NCBI GenBank assembly: GCA_938084685.1
Contig: CALKGE010000011.1
Coordinates: 248,001-312,000, forward strand
From: an uncultured Pirellulaceae bacterium
Lineage (GTDB): Bacteria > Planctomycetota > Planctomycetia > Pirellulales > Pirellulaceae
Direction: 5' to 3'
DNA length: 64,000 nucleotides
Shown: one piece after another, positions 46,474-54,966 of the stretch
Layout of the letters: every line of letters starts with the position of its first letter
Numbering within the stretch: position 1 is the stretch's first letter
The notes under the pieces: generated by a model
Told to the model about the DNA's origin: nothing
What the model saw: the letters and a program-made list of their open reading frames with translations, nothing else
Database searches by the model: none
Position numbers and translations under genes: made by a program

Positions 46474-47250
46474 TTAACGAGCGGTCCAGCCACCATCAAC
46501 TACTACCATACTGCCGGTCACATAGCTGGAGGCATCACTTGCAAGGAAGATGGCAGCTCCCTGAATCTCCTGCAACTCACCCCAGCGTTCCAGAGCGACG
46601 GCACCAACGATAGACTTTTTCGTCTGCTCGTCATCTTTGATGGGTACATTCATGGGAGTCAAAAACGGACCGGGACAAATCGCGTTACACGTGATTCCAA
46701 ATTCTGCCAGTTCCAATCCCAACGCGCGAGTCATCTGCGCTACGGCGCCTTTGCTGGAAGTATAAGGAGTTCGATTCGAGAGTCCTACCAGACCCAGCGT
46801 ACTGGCCAGATTGACAATACGACCATAGCCCGCTTCCTTCATGTGGGGGACTACGGCCCGAGCCATTCTCCAGACACCATTGACATTGACATCCATGACC
46901 TGCTGAAAATCGTCAAACGAAAGTTCGTCGATCGGACCACGGATGTTGATGCCGGCATTATTGATCAACACATCCACCTTGCCGAATTCGCTAATGCACT
47001 TCTCTACTACAGCATTCACGTCATCTTCCGAAGTCACATCCGCCTGAAGGCCAACTGCTCGTACTCCATGATCCGCTGCAATCTCGGCAGCTGCAGCATC
47101 TGCTTCGTCCTGATGACGACTGACAAGCAATACATCAGCACCAGCTGAAGCCAACCCGGCAGCCATTGCTTTACCGAGGCCCTTGGGACCTCCGGTGATA
47201 ATCGCTGTCCGTCCGGTCATGTCGAACTGCTTAATACCAGGTAACGCCAT
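46474..47250 (-). CDS. SDR oxidoreductase (gluconate 5-dehydrogenase-like)
   Basis: 258 residues from the ATG at 47250, preceded by GGAGAAGA; an in-frame start at 47322 would add residues with no match. Classical SDR: NAD(P) motif TGGPKGLGKAMAAGL, a NNAG motif (VLINNAGINIRG), catalytic Ser and YTSSKGA (YxxxK), and the ICPGPFLTPM turn. The pattern around it resembles 3-oxoacyl-ACP or gluconate dehydrogenases. The substrate is probably a sugar or sugar acid. It lies upstream of the esterase gene on the same strand and could be co-transcribed. Confidence 0.86.
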   Translation of the reverse strand: MALPGIKQFDMTGRTAIITGGPKGLGKAMAAGLASAGADVLLVSRHQDEADAAAAEIAADHGVRAVGLQADVTSEDDVNAVVEKCISEFGKVDVLINNAGINIRGPIDELSFDDFQQVMDVNVNGVWRMARAVVPHMKEAGYGRIVNLASTLGLVGLSNRTPYTSSKGAVAQMTRALGLELAEFGITCNAICPGPFLTPMNVPIKDDEQTKKSIVGAVALERWGELQEIQGAAIFLASDASSYVTGSMVVVDGGWTAR

Positions 47251-47267
47251 TTTTCTTCTCCATCTAT

Positions 47268-47312
47268 AAAGAAAAACCGCAGACGGACTTGAGCATAAGT
47301 TCGCCTGCGGTT
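47268..47312 (-). terminator. Strong intrinsic terminator of the LRR gene
   Basis: Read on the minus strand, AACCGCAG pairs with CTGCGGTT (arms at 47305-47312 and 47275-47282), extended inside by GCG/CGT and ACTT/AAGT with one mismatch, and TTTCTTT follows. It lies 18 bases after the LRR gene stop, ending its transcript before the SDR gene. Confidence 0.85.
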
Positions 47313-47330
47313 GTTCGATCAAAGTTGCCT

Positions 47331-48119
47331 TTATTCCTTTTTGGCTTCTTCAGCCTTTTTAGCTTCCTCGGCTTTCTTGGCCTCTTCTGCCTTTTTGGCT
47401 TCTTCCTCAGCTTTCTTTTTAGCCTCTTCTTCAGCCTTCTTCTTGGCCTCTTCTTCAGCTTTCTTTTTGGCAGCTTCTTCCTCAGCCTTCTTTTTGGCAG
47501 CTTCTTCCTCGGCCTTACGTTTCGCTTCCGCTTCGGCCTTGGCTTTTTCGACTACCAAATCCGGAATGATCTTCAGGTCAGGGCGAGCTGCCTTGAGCTT
47601 GGCCACTCCTTCAATGGTGATCCCTGTATCCCAGATGTAGACTTTCTCCAGAGATTTAATTTTGGCCAAATCGTCAATCGCAGCGTCGGTGACTTTCGTA
47701 CCGTATACATTGAGGTAAGCCAGGCTTTCCAGCGCCAGAAGATGTTTCAGACCAGCATCGGTCAATTCGGTCTTCTCCAGATGCAATCGCTCCAGTCCTT
47801 TCAAGCCAGCAAGATGGACCACACCGTCATCATTCAGTTTGGTACCTCGCAAATTCAATGAAAGAATAAAGCCCAGATCCTTCACACTGGCAATTTGGTC
47901 ATTACCGATTTCCTCGGAAGCCAGATGAAATGCTACATTCAACCGATTGTCATTCTGAGCCACTTCCAGAACCGAAGCGCCAGCCTCCTGGATCTGTGCA
48001 ATACGTGCCTTATCTGCGTCTGTATATTCGATCGTGACTCCCTCTTCCTGAGCATTCACTACGGCTACGGTGCAGACCGCCACGAAAACAAAACTAATGA
48101 CCTTTGAAACGTATTTCAT
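47331..48119 (-). CDS. Secreted leucine-rich-repeat protein with Lys/Glu/Ala tail
   Basis: 262 residues. A signal peptide (VSKVISFVFVAVCTVAVVNA) is followed by about five leucine-rich repeats of the planctomycete type (LKGLERLHLEKTELTDAGLK, and SLAYLNVYGTKVTDAAIDDL). From about residue 190 the protein is a repeat tract of AEEEAKKK units, a TolA-like charged helix, up to the end. Such LRR proteins are exported and bind partners; the tail could reach across the periplasm or act as a spacer. The repeat DNA (47331-47545) is prone to slippage. Strong terminator after the gene. Confidence 0.85.
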   Translation of the reverse strand: MKYVSKVISFVFVAVCTVAVVNAQEEGVTIEYTDADKARIAQIQEAGASVLEVAQNDNRLNVAFHLASEEIGNDQIASVKDLGFILSLNLRGTKLNDDGVVHLAGLKGLERLHLEKTELTDAGLKHLLALESLAYLNVYGTKVTDAAIDDLAKIKSLEKVYIWDTGITIEGVAKLKAARPDLKIIPDLVVEKAKAEAEAKRKAEEEAAKKKAEEEAAKKKAEEEAKKKAEEEAKKKAEEEAKKAEEAKKAEEAKKAEEAKKE

Positions 48120-48229
48120 TGGTACTTCTCCTGCTGTTAGGTTCTCAGAACGAATCCTGAATATCTTTTAGTCACTTCGATTTTATCAAATCCAAACCGC
48201 GCTTCAATTCCCGTACGAAAAAACGATTT

Positions 48230-49552
48230 TTACAATTCCCAGCCCTGACGGTACTCTTTGTGCACCAATTGCTGAGCACGCTCGGAATTGCTCACCTTCA
48301 GCTTGCGGGAATCCCATTGAAGCTCTTCCCCGCTTTGATACGCCACGGTCCCCAATAGAACTGACTCCGTCAAGGCACCTGAATAATCAAAGTTGCAGGT
48401 TGTCTCACCATCTTCCTTAATCGCCTGAAGCCATTCGTTTTGGTGACCGATCGAATCCGGAATCCAGGGATCCGGCACTCGGTGTTTAATCTGCTCTCCT
48501 TCCGGTGAGAAAACGATATGTCGTGAGTAGTCCGACAGGACCATCCCTTTCGACCCGATAAACAACTGACCTGATCCCCAGGGAGCGATCGCCTTACCAG
48601 CCAGATCTCTTAATCCCTCGATCTCCTTAGGCTTCTTACCACTGTCATACCACGTCAGATGCACTGGCGGCTTCTTGCCGCGAGCAGGATACTGGTAATC
48701 GACGATACACCAGGCCGGAGTACTCACAGGGTCCACTTCAGGCCCTTGAGCCTTTACCTGAACGGGATTTCGCAATTCCAAAGCCCAGTGAGCCAGGTCC
48801 ATGAAGTGGCAACCAAAGTCTCCCAACGAACCGCGGCCATAATCCCAGAACTTACGCCAGTTGAATGGATGAATGTCGGCACAATAATCACGTTGCGGCG
48901 CGGGACCTAACCACAAGTCCCAGTTAACATGCTGTGGTTTCTCAGCCTTCACAAACTTCGCTCCGGTATAGACCGCTCCAGCCCACACATGAGCCCGCTC
49001 GACCTTACCGATCGCACCTGACTGAATCAGCTCTACCACGCGCCGGTAGTTACCCAACGCGTGTATCTGAGTCCCCATCTGAGTCTTCAGCTTGTTGGCT
49101 TTGGCAATCGTAGCCAATGTTCTTGCCTCGTACACCGTATGCGTCAGAGGTTTTTCACAATAGACATGTTTCTTCATCCTCAATGCCATTGCTGCAGCAG
49201 GAGCATGCGTATGATCTGGCGTACTCACGATGACTCCGTCAATCTTTTCAGCCTCTTTCTCCAGCATCACACGGAAATCGGTGTACTTGCGTGCGTTGGG
49301 AAAGGCCTGCGTCCCGGTTTCCAGCAACTTCGAATCAATATCGACCATGGCGATCATATTCTGCGTTGCACAACCTTTGATATTTCCAGCCGCTCGACCC
49401 GTCACACCGATCGCAGCTAAATTGAGCCTTTCATTAGGCGAGTTGGACTCCTGCGCAGGAGTCGGATTCACAAACAGACCAGAACCAACAACCGTGGCCC
49501 CAACAGAGGAAACAAATCCTCGACGATTTAATCTGGGTTGACGCTTGAACAT
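48230..49552 (-). CDS. Tat-exported Gfo/Idh/MocA family oxidoreductase
   Basis: 440 residues. The N-terminus has a twin-arginine signal (LNRRGFVSSVGATVVGSGLF). The NAD(P)-binding fold follows (RLNLAAIGVTGRAAGNIKG), with the family's CEKPL motif in KKHVYCEKPLTHTVYEAR. A substrate domain includes DYCADIHPFNWRKFWDYG and GDFGCHFMDLAHWAL. Such enzymes act on sugars or inositols. Planctomycetes have many such Tat-exported copies; their substrates are generally unknown. It is monocistronic, with its own promoter region upstream. Confidence 0.9.
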   Translation of the reverse strand: MFKRQPRLNRRGFVSSVGATVVGSGLFVNPTPAQESNSPNERLNLAAIGVTGRAAGNIKGCATQNMIAMVDIDSKLLETGTQAFPNARKYTDFRVMLEKEAEKIDGVIVSTPDHTHAPAAAMALRMKKHVYCEKPLTHTVYEARTLATIAKANKLKTQMGTQIHALGNYRRVVELIQSGAIGKVERAHVWAGAVYTGAKFVKAEKPQHVNWDLWLGPAPQRDYCADIHPFNWRKFWDYGRGSLGDFGCHFMDLAHWALELRNPVQVKAQGPEVDPVSTPAWCIVDYQYPARGKKPPVHLTWYDSGKKPKEIEGLRDLAGKAIAPWGSGQLFIGSKGMVLSDYSRHIVFSPEGEQIKHRVPDPWIPDSIGHQNEWLQAIKEDGETTCNFDYSGALTESVLLGTVAYQSGEELQWDSRKLKVSNSERAQQLVHKEYRQGWEL

Positions 49553-49735
49553 AGCAATCCCTTCACAACACTTTTTAACTCAAAACCGGAATCAAGACGC
49601 TTCCCATTATAGGACATTCAACCTGGAAATACTCAGATTTCCCCCTGACTGTTTTACCTCTGAAATCCCAGTAAAATGAAATGTGAATTCAAGAAATAAA
49701 GCTTTCAGAAGAACGGTTAAGAGGTCCTGTTTGCC

Positions 49736-50533
49736 ATGGCGTGTGTTCAAGACAAAGTCATTATCATTACTGGAAGTACATCAGGAGTCGGAGAGGCGTG
49801 TGCTCTGGATGCTGCCAGAAACGGTGCAGCAGGCATCGTTATCACTGGACGTGATTCCGAGCGTGGAGAGGCTGTCCGGGCTGCCGTGGAAGCATTAGGC
49901 GCTGAAGCCATCTTTGTCGCCGCCGAACTGGCTGACCCGCAACAATGCAGAAATATTGTCGACCAATGTGATGCCAGGTGGGGACGCGTCGATGGGCTGG
50001 TAAACTCTGCCGCCGACACCAACCGAGGAACGATCGAAGATACGACCGTTGAATTCTGGGACTATCAGATGAATGTCAATGTCCGCGCACCGTTCCTATT
50101 GACGCAACAATGCGTGAAAATCATGCAACGGGAGAACATCGCCGGATCGATCGTTAACATTCTTTCCGTGGCAGGATTCTGTGGAATGGATATTCTTTGC
50201 TCTTACAGCACCACCAAAGGAGCGCTCAGAACACTCACCAAGAATAATGCTCACGCGCTCAGGCGTCACCAAATCCGGGTCAACGGCATCAACCTGGGCT
50301 GGACAGATACTCCCAAGGAAAATGTCGTTCAACGATCGCAAGGAAGTCCTGACAATTGGCTGGAAACTGCCGAAGCAGCCTCTCCCTTTGGCCGGCTGCT
50401 GAAACCTGACGACGTAGCGAAGCTGGTCACTTACCTGCTGAGTTCAGAATCTGGAATTCTGACTGGTTCCTGCATCGATTACTCGCAACGTGTCATGGGA
50501 GTCTTCCCGCCTGAAAATGTTGTCATGGAATAA
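49736..50533 (+). CDS. SDR family oxidoreductase
   Basis: 265 residues. NAD(P)-binding motif TGSTSGVGEACALDA; NSAADTN in place of the usual NNAG; catalytic Ser in NILSVAGFCGM and the YSTTKGA (YxxxK) motif; then a GINLGWTDTPKENV region. The C-terminus SGILTGSCIDYSQRVMG is typical. It differs from the SDR at 46474-47250 in most non-motif positions. Substrate unknown. The gene is convergent with the PVC-type heme protein gene. Confidence 0.85.
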   Translation: MACVQDKVIIITGSTSGVGEACALDAARNGAAGIVITGRDSERGEAVRAAVEALGAEAIFVAAELADPQQCRNIVDQCDARWGRVDGLVNSAADTNRGTIEDTTVEFWDYQMNVNVRAPFLLTQQCVKIMQRENIAGSIVNILSVAGFCGMDILCSYSTTKGALRTLTKNNAHALRRHQIRVNGINLGWTDTPKENVVQRSQGSPDNWLETAEAASPFGRLLKPDDVAKLVTYLLSSESGILTGSCIDYSQRVMGVFPPENVVME

Positions 50534-50550
50534 CGGCTTCTCGCGTTATT
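50529..50550. repeat. 7-bp hairpin over two convergent stop codons
   Basis: AATAACG (50529-50535) and CGTTATT (50544-50550) are exact inverted copies around an eight-base loop. They include the stop codons of both convergent genes. No T-run follows on either side, so it is a weak bidirectional terminator at best. Confidence 0.6.
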
Positions 50551-53488
50551 GGAACAAAGGATGTTCGGGATCTCCTCCCGACTGAATGTAGGCCAACAGA
50601 TCCAGGATTTCTTCCCGGGACAGTGTGTTGAGCAGACCGATCGGCATCATGGATGTCTTGCCTGGCAGGATCTCATCAATTTGCCCAGCATCAAGCTGGA
50701 TGACGGCCGCCGGAGCCTTTGGATCGATCGCCATGGTCAACTGAGAATTATTCTGATCGAGGATTCTGCCCTGAAAGATCTTACCGTCAAGGGTGATAAT
50801 CGAGTGCTTCTTAAACTGATCGGAGACCTGGACCGACGGTTCGATGATTTCACGTAGCAGCACCGCGGGGCTGTACCGCCGGGAAGCTCCAGTGATGTCC
50901 GGCCCCAGAATCCCTCCAATATTTCCAAACCGATGACATTGAATGCATGTCGCCGTGGTGAACATACGCTTGCCCACCTCATAAGACCGCCCTGATGGCA
51001 GATTAGAAGCATCTGTCAGCAGGTCGTCAATCTTCCAGTTCTTGATAAACTTACGCGGCGTAGGAGAACCTGTCGGCACTGCACTCTGGATTTCAGCATG
51101 GATCAGTGGTTGCAGCTTTTCCTGCTGAGCATCCGATAGCCTGGCCACAAAGTCGTCACGCATCCGCTGGACATAGATTTGATAGTGTCCACCACCAATA
51201 AAGTCACCCAGCGCTGCAGCCTGTTCAGCTTCGTTCATCCGCTGCAGATATGTCTGGTGCCCCAGGAGACTCCAACCCTCGTCAGCAACCCGCAGCGCCA
51301 TACCGTAAAAAAGAAGATCCTCCTGAGTCCGGGCAGTCTGCATTTCAGGTACAAATGCAGAAACAGCATCCGGTTTTTTCAGATAGACCAGCATGCGGCA
51401 GATTTCATGATTCAAGTACCTCTCTTCAGCAGGCAACAGGTTCTGTACTATTTCTCCCAACTGCTCACGGCTCCCGGCATCCACTCCTTCCGTTCTGGCG
51501 AATCCTACATTCAGCACACGTAACCAGTCCAGCAGCTGCCGAGTATCCATTTTCCGCGTATCAAGCGTCATGAGTTTTTTCATGGCTGCCAGCTTTTGTT
51601 CGTCATTCCCACTACGGATCAGAGCCAGAAGTGACTGGATGGCCGTATCCGGTCGCCACCGCTGCAACGCTTTGGACATCCAGCGTTCGACAGGCTGATG
51701 TTCCAATGCCACACGGGCCGCATACCGAATATGACGATCAGCATGCCCTAAAGATTTCCAGATGCCATTCAGCTGCTGGCCAGCGTCGACGCCATGAAAT
51801 TGTTCCAGCCACTGCCGACGCGCTCGTAGTCCACGTGTTTCTTTCGACTCCTGTTCGACAAGTACATCTTCCTGGTCACCAATATAGGTAACCCGGTACA
51901 AACCTGACTGCGTACGTCGACCACCAATGGTAAAGTACATTGCTCTGTCATGTGGATTCACAATCACATCGGTCAAAGGCAAAGGAATGCCTGTGAGGAA
52001 TTCCTGAAGGTCACCTGAGTAGGAACTGCCGTCTGGGCTAAGTTTGACGCTATAAAGTTTCCCGTACGTCCAGTCGCTGATAAATAACGTGTCCTGCCAG
52101 TACTCTGGAAAATCAGCTCCGTATCCAAACGTAATACCTGTCGGTGACCCCTGGCCCACATCGACAACTGCAGGCAGATTGTCGGTAAAGTAGGGCAACC
52201 ACTTTCCTGTCCCAAATCGCCAGCCAAACTCACCGCCACTAACCACATGACAAACACGTGTGGGCCGATACCAGGGTGTCCCAACATCCATTTCCATGTC
52301 TGCGTCATACGTAAACAGCTCGCCATCTTTGTTAAACGCAATATCAAATGGATTTCTAAAACCGGACGCTACCAGGTCCCAATTCTTTCCATCGGGCGTC
52401 ACCTGACAGATCCACCCTCCGGGAGCCATAACATTGGTGTTATGACCATTACTGCACGGCTGACGAGGTAACAATTGATCTTCACCCCAGTTGTCAGGAA
52501 TCCGATAACGGCGAATTCCTGAGGGTAACGCAGTATTGTTTCCAGCCACCACGTACAACGACTTTTTGTCTGGCGATAAAACAATGCTGTGCGGACCATG
52601 TTCACCACCTCGCCCCGGAAGCAGCTTTAACAATTCCACTTTGTCCAGTTGATCGTCGCCATCCGAATCGGAAACTCTGTAAAGCCCTGAATCATATTTA
52701 CCACCACGATTGACTACGACATACAGTGCGTCAAACGCATAGAGTAACCCCTGGGCTTCTCCCAACTCGACGTTGATCTTTTCAAGTGTTACGTCACCGG
52801 TCTGGCCAACCGGAGGAGGTGTCACTCGATATAAACCTCCGTACTGATCACAAACGATCAACCTTCCCTTATGATCGGATGTCATACTTACCCAGGAACC
52901 CTGCGTCGGCTTGGGAACCGAGTACAGTAATTCGACTTGAAAACCATCCTGAATCACCAGACCAGCAGGGTCGGTTGCCTGCTCGGCAGGAGGTGCATTG
53001 GAAGCAACAATGTCAATCGACTCGATTCGCATCGTCATTTCTCCCGCGTGAGGATCAATGCGCAAAGCGGTAAGAGGATCTTCCGTATAGAAATAGGTCT
53101 CCACAGTTGCCACATTCTCACCACGCCCTGCCATCTTAAACCGCACACTGCGACCTTCACTGGTGCCAGGGTTTTTGTCCGTCGTCCAGAAAATCTGACT
53201 ATGAAGAGTCCCTCGAAAGGATGCCTTGATGATCAGTTTCTTCCATCCAGCAGGCCCCGAGACCGCGGCGATCATGTGAGGGTCACCTCCTGTACTGGTA
53301 ACCACCAACCCCTCAGCTGTCGGCTGCAATTCGACTTGATTCAATGGTTTCCATTCAGAGAAATCCTGCTGCGAGTTCCAGGATCTGATCATCGTGTCAT
53401 CCTGATCCAGTGCGGCGAGACTGGTGAACACGCCTGAAAAAAGCAGCAGGAGCAGACTCCATCGGGTTACCGGAGAACTTAATGTCAT
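50546..53488 (-). CDS. PVC-type heme-binding dehydrogenase-like protein
   Basis: 980 residues with signal peptide (SLLLLLFSGVFTSLAAL). After an N-terminal beta domain, residues ~175-540 form a beta propeller related to membrane-bound/PQQ-type sugar dehydrogenases (for example DGKNWDLVASGFRNPFDIAF and GELFTYDADMEMDVGTPWYR). HEAT-like helices follow. Near residue 840 is the heme motif CIQCH in TTATCIQCHRFGNIGG, then LGPDITGASRRYSPAVLLRE, a typical cytochrome c closing part (EEILDLLAYIQSGG). The planctomycete family is known as PVC-type heme-binding CxxCH protein. It is presumably periplasmic and might oxidise a sugar or sugar-like substrate. Confidence 0.9.
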   Translation of the reverse strand: MTLSSPVTRWSLLLLLFSGVFTSLAALDQDDTMIRSWNSQQDFSEWKPLNQVELQPTAEGLVVTSTGGDPHMIAAVSGPAGWKKLIIKASFRGTLHSQIFWTTDKNPGTSEGRSVRFKMAGRGENVATVETYFYTEDPLTALRIDPHAGEMTMRIESIDIVASNAPPAEQATDPAGLVIQDGFQVELLYSVPKPTQGSWVSMTSDHKGRLIVCDQYGGLYRVTPPPVGQTGDVTLEKINVELGEAQGLLYAFDALYVVVNRGGKYDSGLYRVSDSDGDDQLDKVELLKLLPGRGGEHGPHSIVLSPDKKSLYVVAGNNTALPSGIRRYRIPDNWGEDQLLPRQPCSNGHNTNVMAPGGWICQVTPDGKNWDLVASGFRNPFDIAFNKDGELFTYDADMEMDVGTPWYRPTRVCHVVSGGEFGWRFGTGKWLPYFTDNLPAVVDVGQGSPTGITFGYGADFPEYWQDTLFISDWTYGKLYSVKLSPDGSSYSGDLQEFLTGIPLPLTDVIVNPHDRAMYFTIGGRRTQSGLYRVTYIGDQEDVLVEQESKETRGLRARRQWLEQFHGVDAGQQLNGIWKSLGHADRHIRYAARVALEHQPVERWMSKALQRWRPDTAIQSLLALIRSGNDEQKLAAMKKLMTLDTRKMDTRQLLDWLRVLNVGFARTEGVDAGSREQLGEIVQNLLPAEERYLNHEICRMLVYLKKPDAVSAFVPEMQTARTQEDLLFYGMALRVADEGWSLLGHQTYLQRMNEAEQAAALGDFIGGGHYQIYVQRMRDDFVARLSDAQQEKLQPLIHAEIQSAVPTGSPTPRKFIKNWKIDDLLTDASNLPSGRSYEVGKRMFTTATCIQCHRFGNIGGILGPDITGASRRYSPAVLLREIIEPSVQVSDQFKKHSIITLDGKIFQGRILDQNNSQLTMAIDPKAPAAVIQLDAGQIDEILPGKTSMMPIGLLNTLSREEILDLLAYIQSGGDPEHPLFQ

Positions 53489-53682
53489 TGCGAAGGATCC
53501 TTTTGAGCGGCCAGGCGAAGACGGTTTCTCAAGAGTTTCATTGTAACGGACTGGAAATCATGAGGTGACAAGCTCGCTGCGGCAATACCAGAGACTGCGA
53601 TTGGATGATTGGTTACTTTGGAGTAACTTAAGTTAATCAGGACGACTTCACTTGCCCCTTCACCCGGTTGACCATTGACTTC

Positions 53683-54492
53683 ATGTACGCGCCAGAAATC
53701 ATCAACGATATTCCGCTCATCGATACTCATACGCATCTCGATAGTGACCAGTTTGACGGAATTCGGGCGACCGTGCTGGAACAGACTCAGAAAGCAGGGA
53801 TCGTAAAGATGATCTCGATCGGATGCAGTTGGGGTTCCAGCCAGAAATGCCTCTATCTCTCGTCAGTCTTTCCGAATGTCTATGCTTCCGTTGGTATTCA
53901 CCCCAACTATACGAGTGATGCTAGCTCCGACCACTGGGATCGGATCGTCACCATGGCCAGGCAACCTCAAGCCGTCGCGGTAGGAGAAACCGGGCTCGAC
54001 CGATACTGGGACTTTTGCCCTTTTGATTTACAGCAGGATTACTTTGATCGCCATCTCCGCCTGAGCCAGGAAACCGGACTCCCGTTCATAGTTCATATGC
54101 GAGAATGCGAGCAGGATATTCTGGAGATGCTGATGGAAGCTCGGCAACGAGGCCCACTGCGAGGCGTAATGCACTCGTTTACCGGCGATCAGACAATGGC
54201 AGACCAATGTATGGAACTGGGATTGTACATCTCTTTTGCCGGGATGGTGACCTACAAAAAGAACGAAGCGCTGAGAGAGGTTGCTGCCCACATTCCGCTA
54301 GAGCGTATTCTGGTCGAGACCGACAGTCCTTACTTATCGCCTCATCCACTGAGAAGCAAACGTCCTAATCAGCCAGCGTTCATGGTACATACAGCCCAAT
54401 GTCTGGCTGATGTGAAAGAGATCCCGCTGGCAAAACTTGCAGCACACACCGTCAAGAACACCTATCAACTGTTTGATCGCATGGCGTCCTGA
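53683..54492 (+). CDS. TatD family metal-dependent hydrolase
   Basis: 269 residues from the ATG at 53683; an in-frame TTG at 53668 is less likely. Metal-binding motifs are intact: IDTHTHLDSDQFDG, VAVGETGLDRYWDF, PFIVHMRECEQDILEM, GVMHSFTGDQ and VETDSPYLSPHPLRSKRPN. The family comprises 3'-5' DNA exonucleases or related hydrolases in DNA repair. It is transcribed divergently from the PVC-type heme protein, with about 190 bases between the starts, and it converges on the ferritin-like gene. Confidence 0.92.
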   Translation: MYAPEIINDIPLIDTHTHLDSDQFDGIRATVLEQTQKAGIVKMISIGCSWGSSQKCLYLSSVFPNVYASVGIHPNYTSDASSDHWDRIVTMARQPQAVAVGETGLDRYWDFCPFDLQQDYFDRHLRLSQETGLPFIVHMRECEQDILEMLMEARQRGPLRGVMHSFTGDQTMADQCMELGLYISFAGMVTYKKNEALREVAAHIPLERILVETDSPYLSPHPLRSKRPNQPAFMVHTAQCLADVKEIPLAKLAAHTVKNTYQLFDRMAS

Positions 54493-54511
54493 CCGGACAA
54501 CCCGACACAGT

Positions 54512-54943
54512 CTAGGCGTCAGCCGTTTCGCCGGCAACAATTTCCTGGAATGTGTCCAGGTGTGCCTGAGCGTTGCCCAAAATTTCTTCAGCAATAGCGC
54601 GGTCCCGAGTATCCGGTTCCAATGAATCAACACACTGCTGAATAACGTCGATGTCATCCTGTTGGGTTACCAGAAGCAGATTCAGGAGATAGTCCAGTGA
54701 CACGTCATGGAAGCTTGTGTACGTTAGCGGGAAGGCTCCAGGCTCTACAATCCCCCCCAGCTCCAGAATACGTTCACCCAGTATTTTGACACTACGCTCC
54801 TGATCCTCAACGGCGTCATTCACCAATGCCATAGCCTCTTGCTGGCCATGAGCAACCCAGGGAGAAGCATATTTGATGTACGACACGAGGGAAGCGTTAT
54901 GAACGCTCAGAATCCGATTCAGAATGTCAACTGTGTTATTCAT
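54512..54943 (-). CDS. Ferritin-like four-helix protein
   Basis: 143 residues that form a likely four-helix bundle. HNASLVSYIKYASPWVAHGQ, VEDQERSVKILGERILELGG and IAEEILGNAQAHLDTFQEI match the helix A, B and D patterns of bacterioferritin/Dps-like proteins, including the GERILELGG turn. The classical metal ligands are incomplete: the E..EH of helix B reads EDQERS. So iron oxidation may be lost or unusual. It lies 23 bases after nuoN on the same strand, so it may be the last gene of the complex I operon. Confidence 0.75.
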   Translation of the reverse strand: MNNTVDILNRILSVHNASLVSYIKYASPWVAHGQQEAMALVNDAVEDQERSVKILGERILELGGIVEPGAFPLTYTSFHDVSLDYLLNLLLVTQQDDIDVIQQCVDSLEPDTRDRAIAEEILGNAQAHLDTFQEIVAGETADA

Positions 54944-54966
54944 TTTTACTATCCGTATTCTCTCAC

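Noticed and set aside
47289..47861. 190-residue plus-strand frame rich in Phe and Leu
   Set aside because: It is the antisense of the AEEEAKKK repeat of the LRR protein; repeat DNA gives such long open frames.
53485..53736. 83-residue minus-strand frame touching the start of the PVC-type heme gene (ATGA overlap)
   Set aside because: Its left end overlaps the start of tatD on the other strand, its residues show no family features and no ribosome-binding site stands out; probably a chance frame in the divergent promoter region.
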